Positions 38,087 to 41,792 of a stretch of 41,792 nucleotides of DNA are shown here, piece after piece. Each line of letters begins with the position of its first letter. Position 1 is the first letter of the stretch. This DNA is from a virus. The stretch covers positions 1 through 41,792 of the IMG/VR virus record IMGVR_UViG_3300022745_000070. One strand, written 5' to 3'. The position numbers and the translations under genes are program-made. Below the pieces are notes generated by a model. The model saw only the letters and a list, made by a program, of their open reading frames with translations, was not told the DNA's origin and searched no databases.

Positions 38087-39065
38087 GCTCGTCGGGATGC
38101 TCAACCGGGCGCTCGCCTGCTACGCGCTGACGCCGCCCGAGCACGAGGAGCTGCGCCGCGCCGTCACCGACTACGAGCAGAGGCAGGAGGCGGCGCTCGA
38201 GCGTTCGATCCCCGAGCCGGCCGGCTCCTTCGATCTCGTCGCTCACCTGCGCCGCCAGCGCGCGTTCTCGCTGCGCACGTTCGGCCCCGGCGCGCGCTCC
38301 GCCGGCGTGATCGACCACCTGCGGAAGGAGCTGCTCGAGCTCGAGCGCGACCCGTCGGACTTGACGGAGTGGATCGACGTGGTGCTGCTCGCCTGCGATG
38401 GCGCGTGGCGGCAGGGGTTCACCCCCGAGCAGATCGCATGCAACCTCGGCGAGAAGCTCGCCCGGAACGAACAGAGGAGCTGGCCCGACTGGCGCACCGC
38501 CGACCCCAACAAGGCGATCGAGCACGTGCGGACCGAGGAGCAGCCGATCGCGCCGCCGCCGGCGGTGGTCGAGGCAAAGCCGGCCGCGGCCGTCGAGCGC
38601 GCGGAGTCGGCCCCGCGTCCCCTTTCGGCGCTCGAGCAGGAGATCGCCTACCTGCGCGCCTACAACGTGCACGCGCGCACCGACGGCGCGGTACTCGCTG
38701 CCCACGCCGCCGGGTTGCTCGTCGATGCTCTCGGCTCCTCGCCCACCGTCGAGGAGCTGTGCGACGCCCTGCGCAAGCTGCGGAAGGAGCGCGCCGACGA
38801 GATCCACGGGCTCGAGGCGCAGATCGAGAACCTCGCGCTCGAGCGGCGCGAGGCCGTGAACATGAACGATCGGCACCGCCGGGCCCTTGCCGCCTACCAG
38901 GCGAGCGCCGCGCCCCGCCAGCAGGTCAAGCTCGCGGCGGAGCTGCGCAACGCCGAGGCCGCGCTCGGGCGGCTGCGCGAGCACCTCGAGGCGCTCGCCG
39001 AGCACCTGCGCGGCTCGATCGTGACCGCCGAGGCCGGCCGCGTGATCGATGGGGTCGAGCCGTGA
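38079..39065 (+). CDS. dATP/dGTP pyrophosphohydrolase (DUF550, MazG-like) fused to coiled coil
   Basis: A 328-residue protein. Residues about 60-155 match the DUF550 family: FSLRTFGPGARSAGVIDHLRKELLELE, EWIDVVLLACDGAWRQG and SWPDWRTADPNKAIEHVR. Its acidic residues near 84-89 and 97-100 are the metal site. Family members split dATP and dGTP to monophosphates. From about residue 180 the protein continues as a long coiled coil, which is not part of the family. It could shape the nucleotide pool during phage growth. GTG 38079 has no strong ribosome site and relies on overlap with the previous gene. Confidence 0.72.
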
Positions 39066-39355
39066 AGATCGAGATCTCCGACGAGGCGATCTCGGAAGCC
39101 TTCGCCGAGCGCATGACGCAAATCGCGAGGTCGGCCGCGATCGACGCGCTGCACACGGTACGCCCGAACGTGCTAGCGGCTCTCCGCCGCGCCGCCGACG
39201 CCGCGCTCAACTCGCCCGAGCTCGTGGCGCGCATCGCCGAGGCGATCCGGCAGGGAATGGTCGCCGGCGCCGAGGAAGAGGGGCGCCGCCTCGGCGCCAA
39301 GATCGCCCGCCGGCAGGCCGCGCAGCTCGACCTGCCCCCCGCCGAGGGCACGTGA
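39062..39355 (+). CDS. small helical protein, unknown
   Basis: A 97-residue protein from GTG 39062, overlapping the previous stop. It is almost wholly helical (AISEAFAERMTQIARSAAID, then AIRQGMVAGAEEEGRRLG). No family is seen. Place and overlaps tie it to the nucleotide enzyme before and the nucleotidyltransferase after it. Confidence 0.55.
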   Translation: MKIEISDEAISEAFAERMTQIARSAAIDALHTVRPNVLAALRRAADAALNSPELVARIAEAIRQGMVAGAEEEGRRLGAKIARRQAAQLDLPPAEGT

Positions 39356-39915
39356 GCCTGGGCGCCAAGCGCCCGCACGCCGAGGCCCTGCGCGTGGCAC
39401 GCGCGATCGTCGAGGAGCTCGCGCCCGACTGCGAGCGCATCGAGATCGCGGGGAGCCTGCGGCGCTGCAAGCCCCACGTGTCGGACGTCGAGGTCGTCGC
39501 CGTGCCGCGGCTGGTCGAGGGCCCGCGCCTCGACCTGTTCGCCCCGCCCCCGATGGTTGCCCCCCTCGACGAGCGCCTGCGCCTGCTCGCCGCGGCGGGG
39601 CGGCTCGTCGAGCACCCCGAGCGCCCGGCGAACGGCGATCGCTACCGCCGGCTGTGGGCGCCCCGGGCCGCCCTGCAGGTCGATCTCTTCCTCGTGCGGC
39701 CGCCGGCGGAATGGGGCCCGATCTTCGCGATCCGCACCGGCCCCGCCGACTACTCGCAAGCCGCGGTGATCGCGCTGCGCGATCGCGGCATGCGCTGCGC
39801 CGACGGCGCGATCTGGCGGGGGCTCGAGCGCATCCCCTGCCCCGAGGAGGCCGACTTTTTCGCGGCCTGCGGCTGGCCCCTGCTCGACCCCGCGCGGCGC
39901 GGCGTGACCCCATGA
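39352..39915 (+). CDS. minimal pol-beta-fold nucleotidyltransferase
   Basis: A 187-residue protein with the palm-type active site of DNA polymerase X relatives: GS at 34-35 in IEIAGSLRRCK, acidic D45 and E47 in VSDVEVVAVP, and D111 in LQVDLFLV. WGPIFAIRTGPADYS follows, as in phage pol X-like proteins. The finger and thumb domains of full polymerases are missing. It may add nucleotides to DNA, RNA or a protein. The substrate is unknown. GTG 39352 overlaps the preceding stop. Confidence 0.72.
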   Translation: MSLGAKRPHAEALRVARAIVEELAPDCERIEIAGSLRRCKPHVSDVEVVAVPRLVEGPRLDLFAPPPMVAPLDERLRLLAAAGRLVEHPERPANGDRYRRLWAPRAALQVDLFLVRPPAEWGPIFAIRTGPADYSQAAVIALRDRGMRCADGAIWRGLERIPCPEEADFFAACGWPLLDPARRGVTP

Positions 39916-40577
39916 GCGACCCGGGCGCCGGCCGCTACTCGTGCCCGTGGTGCCGCGAGCGGCTCGACTTCATGCCCGACCTGTGCGTGTCGACCCTCGG
40001 CGACGTTCCGCGGCTGACCTGCAATACCCATGTTCGCAACGTCGCGCCCGAGCGGTGGTGGTCGGCCCGCGCGGACGGCTACCGCGTGACGTTCAACGGG
40101 CCCCTCGAGGTGCTCGCCGGGCCGCCCGCGCGCCGGCTGCAGGTCTACACCGGCCGGATCCCGCAGCCGCAGCGCCGGATCGACGGCTACGCGGGCCCCG
40201 ACGCGCTCAACGTCTCGCGCTCGAGCGGATCCGAGATGGGGCACGCCTTCGCCCCCTCCGTCGCGCTGCTCGCCGAGGTAAACCGCCGCAAGCGCGCCGC
40301 CAAGGGCGACGAGGCCGCGCTGGTCGAGGCGTGGCGGTGGTACGAGCCCCTCTTCCTCGCCGAGATGCGGGGCAGCTACCGCACGCATCGCGCCACCTGG
40401 GAGCGGCTGCTCTCGTGGCAGTCGGTGACCCTCGCCTGCTACTGCGGCACCGCCCATCGGTGCCACCGGCGGATCCTCGCCGCGATCATCCTGCCCAAGC
40501 TCGGCGCCATCGACTGCGGCGAGAGGCCCACCTCGCCCAACCCGAGCACCACCACCACCACGGAGGCCCGCCCGTGA
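39912..40577 (+). CDS. DUF488/DUF4326-like cysteine protein
   Basis: A 221-residue protein. The N-terminus has CPWC and further cysteines (LCVSTLG, LTCNTHV), like a zinc ribbon. The C-terminal VTLACYCGTAHRCHRRILA is the CxC and CHR motif typical of DUF488/DUF4326 proteins. The last residues are Thr-rich because the frame runs into a CAC leader. Molecular role unknown. It overlaps the next gene as GTGA. Confidence 0.6.
   Translation: MSDPGAGRYSCPWCRERLDFMPDLCVSTLGDVPRLTCNTHVRNVAPERWWSARADGYRVTFNGPLEVLAGPPARRLQVYTGRIPQPQRRIDGYAGPDALNVSRSSGSEMGHAFAPSVALLAEVNRRKRAAKGDEAALVEAWRWYEPLFLAEMRGSYRTHRATWERLLSWQSVTLACYCGTAHRCHRRILAAIILPKLGAIDCGERPTSPNPSTTTTTEARP
40534..40556 (+). repeat. 23-bp direct repeat, copy 2
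   Basis: An exact copy of 36495-36517, here at the end of the DUF488-like gene, followed by more CAC triplets and GGAGG before GTG 40574. The match extends the leader motif to a longer unit. Confidence 0.6.
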
Positions 40578-40825
40578 AGCCGTCTCGCCTGCTCGACCCG
40601 TTCACGCTCCGCCAGCTCGCCGACGCCTACGAGGGCGAGGCCCGCGCCACCCTGCGCTACGCCGACCGCCTGCGCGCCGATGCGGGCGACTACTCACTCG
40701 CGCGCGACGTCGCCGCCGGGCAGGCGCAGCGCGCCGCCGAGTGCCGCCGGCTCGTGCGCTCGCTGCGCCACCTCGCGACCCGCTGCGAGCGCCTGCGCGA
40801 TGCGCACGCGAGGCGCGCCCCATGA
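40574..40825 (+). CDS. small helical protein, unknown
   Basis: An 83-residue protein led by a GGAGG site and a GTG overlapping the previous stop. It is helical and Arg/Ala-rich (FTLRQLADAYEGEARATLR). No family is recognised. Confidence 0.55.
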   Translation: MKPSRLLDPFTLRQLADAYEGEARATLRYADRLRADAGDYSLARDVAAGQAQRAAECRRLVRSLRHLATRCERLRDAHARRAP

Positions 40826-41061
40826 GCCGCACCGTGCATCCCGTCGCCGACGTCTCGCTGCGCGAGCATGCCTCCGACGCCGCCGCCCACGCCCGCCGGG
40901 CTCGCGCCGAGGCGCGCAAGCTCACCCCGGGGTCGGCCTACCGGGAAGCGGTCGAGGCAGTCGCCGAGGCCCACGAGCGCGCCGCCGACGTCTACCGCTC
41001 CGCCCTCGAGCGCCTGCAGGCGATGGCCGACTCGGGCCCGCCCCGCGTCCCCCGACCGTGA
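40822..41061 (+). CDS. small helical protein, unknown
   Basis: A 79-residue protein from ATG 40822, overlapping the previous stop. It is Ala/Arg/Glu-rich and helical (SDAAAHARRARAEARKLTPG). No family is recognised. It is translationally linked to both neighbours. Confidence 0.55.
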   Translation: MSRTVHPVADVSLREHASDAAAHARRARAEARKLTPGSAYREAVEAVAEAHERAADVYRSALERLQAMADSGPPRVPRP

Positions 41062-41537
41062 GGCGCTCCGACCACCTCGAGGAAGCCCGGGCCGCGCTGC
41101 TCCTCGCCGCCGACTCCTGCACCGCGGCCGCCGCCGACCCCGAGGGCCGCGCCGAGCTGGCCCAGGCCCTCCTGCTCGCCGCCCGCGCGATCGCTGCGCT
41201 CGGGCGCGCCGACCAAGCCGACCACGCGGGCCGCAGCGCCGCCCGGCTCCTCGCCCTGTCCGCGGCCGCCGCTCGCGCCTACGAGCCGCAGCCGTCCCCC
41301 CCCGCGCGCCTCGCCGCCGCCACCGCTGCGGCCTGCCCCTCGTGCGGCGCCTCGCCCGGCGAGCCCTGCGCCTCCGACGCGCTCCCCGGCGAGGTGCACG
41401 GCGCCCGTCTCGGCGCCCCCCTCGACGGCGCCCGAGCACCTCGCGCCGACCACGGGCCCGACCCCGACCCCGAGACGCTCGCCGATGGCCCCGGCCTCCC
41501 GCCGCAGGGCACGCGCGGATCGCCCCCGCTATGGTGA
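41058..41537 (+). CDS. protein with a Cys/His zinc motif, last gene of the early operon
   Basis: A 159-residue protein from GTG 41058. The first 85 residues are helical and Ala-rich. A CPSCGASPGEPC motif at about 95-106 followed by GEVHGARLG looks like the short C-x2-C-x6-C...H zinc motif seen in many GC-rich phages. The acidic, Pro-rich tail is disordered. Function unknown. Confidence 0.6.
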   Translation: MRRSDHLEEARAALLLAADSCTAAAADPEGRAELAQALLLAARAIAALGRADQADHAGRSAARLLALSAAAARAYEPQPSPPARLAAATAAACPSCGASPGEPCASDALPGEVHGARLGAPLDGARAPRADHGPDPDPETLADGPGLPPQGTRGSPPLW

Positions 41538-41792
41538 CGCGCTCGCGCCCTCCGTCGACCACCTCGCCGGCAGGTGCTATCAAGCCGACCGTGGGAGCAG
41601 CTCCCGATCGGGACCGCGCGCGTAGCGGACCACCCCGGGGCCCAAGCGGTCAAGAGCGCCGCCCCACACTTCCGCGAAAGATCCGCATTCGCAAGGCGTG
41701 TGCCAATCCACACCCCCCCACCCATGCGCCTGTGGACAACCCGAGGCGATGGGTCCTCCCGGCAAGGGTTGTGCCAAGGGTGCGAAACGACA
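41538..41792. other. gene-poor end with direct repeats and a DnaA-box-like site
   Basis: No convincing gene is seen. A frame open from ATG 41531 to the edge and a minus frame at 41580-41777 have poorer codon use than the genes around. A 16-base repeat, GCAAGGCGTGTGCCAA at 41691-41706 and GCAAGGGTTGTGCCAA at 41762-41777, matches in 14 of 16 bases. TGTGGACAA at 41731-41739 is an exact complement of a GC-type DnaA box, and CAATCCACA at 41704-41712 is a weaker one. A packaging or control site before terminase genes is possible. Confidence 0.5.

Noticed and set aside
41580-41777. 65-codon minus-strand frame near the right edge
   Set aside because: No ribosome site or family; it overlaps the direct repeats and is better read as part of a non-coding control region.
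41531-41792. Plus-strand frame open to the right edge
   Set aside because: Third-position GC is clearly lower than in neighbouring genes and the product is Pro/Arg-rich without a motif; could be revisited with sequence beyond the edge.

Overview
The window is a near-complete late, lysis and early-gene stretch of a tailed bacteriophage or prophage with very high GC content. Genes are tightly packed, with many ATGA/GTGA stop-start overlaps, and no rRNA, tRNA, CRISPR array, insertion sequence or clear host housekeeping gene is visible. The contractile-tail genes make it a myovirus-type phage. The head genes (D, E, FII-like, Z, U-like) follow the lambda order. The tail genes (sheath, tube, E/E', tape measure, X, D, V, U, W, J, I, fibre) are of the P2/Mu type. 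Embedded lipoprotein-like and small membrane proteins in the lysis region suggest a Gram-negative, GC-rich host (a high-GC proteobacterium or myxobacterium would fit). The host cannot be fixed from sequence alone.

Layout. 1-3387: end of the prohead protease, head decoration protein, major capsid protein and head-tail joining genes. 3390-13016: tail sheath, tube, frameshifted chaperone, tape measure, baseplate and fibre base. 13047-15014: three unrecognised fibre-region genes, the first two linked by a G8 tract. 15011-19380: a 1149-residue four-module glycosyltransferase/methyltransferase protein followed by a second methyltransferase. 19391-22521: lysis region with membrane proteins and an M15 peptidase. 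22542-22573: strong hairpin where convergent operons meet. 22580-29343 (minus strand): recombination operon with a YqaJ-type nuclease, a RecT-like annealing protein, an SbcC/RecF-like ATPase and small unknown proteins. 29395-29465: divergent promoter region. 29472-41537 (plus strand): an XRE-like regulator, a superfamily 2 helicase, a RusA resolvase, two DNA methyltransferases, a lambda O/P-like replication pair with an origin inside the initiator gene, a MazG-like dNTP pyrophosphohydrolase, a pol-beta-fold nucleotidyltransferase and small unknown genes. 41538-41792: a gene-poor end with direct repeats and a DnaA-box-like site, probably just before the terminase genes. Terminase, portal and any integrase are not in the window.

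Working together. The early plus-strand operon would make the initiator, helicase loader and accessory enzymes that copy the genome from the intragenic iterons. The minus-strand operon supplies recombination functions. The methyltransferases probably protect the DNA. The late operon builds a lambda-like head on a contractile tail and then lyses the cell. A recurring CAC-rich leader with a GAGGAG ribosome site precedes many of the genes that begin a transcription or translation block, on both strands, and looks like a genome-wide expression signal of this phage.
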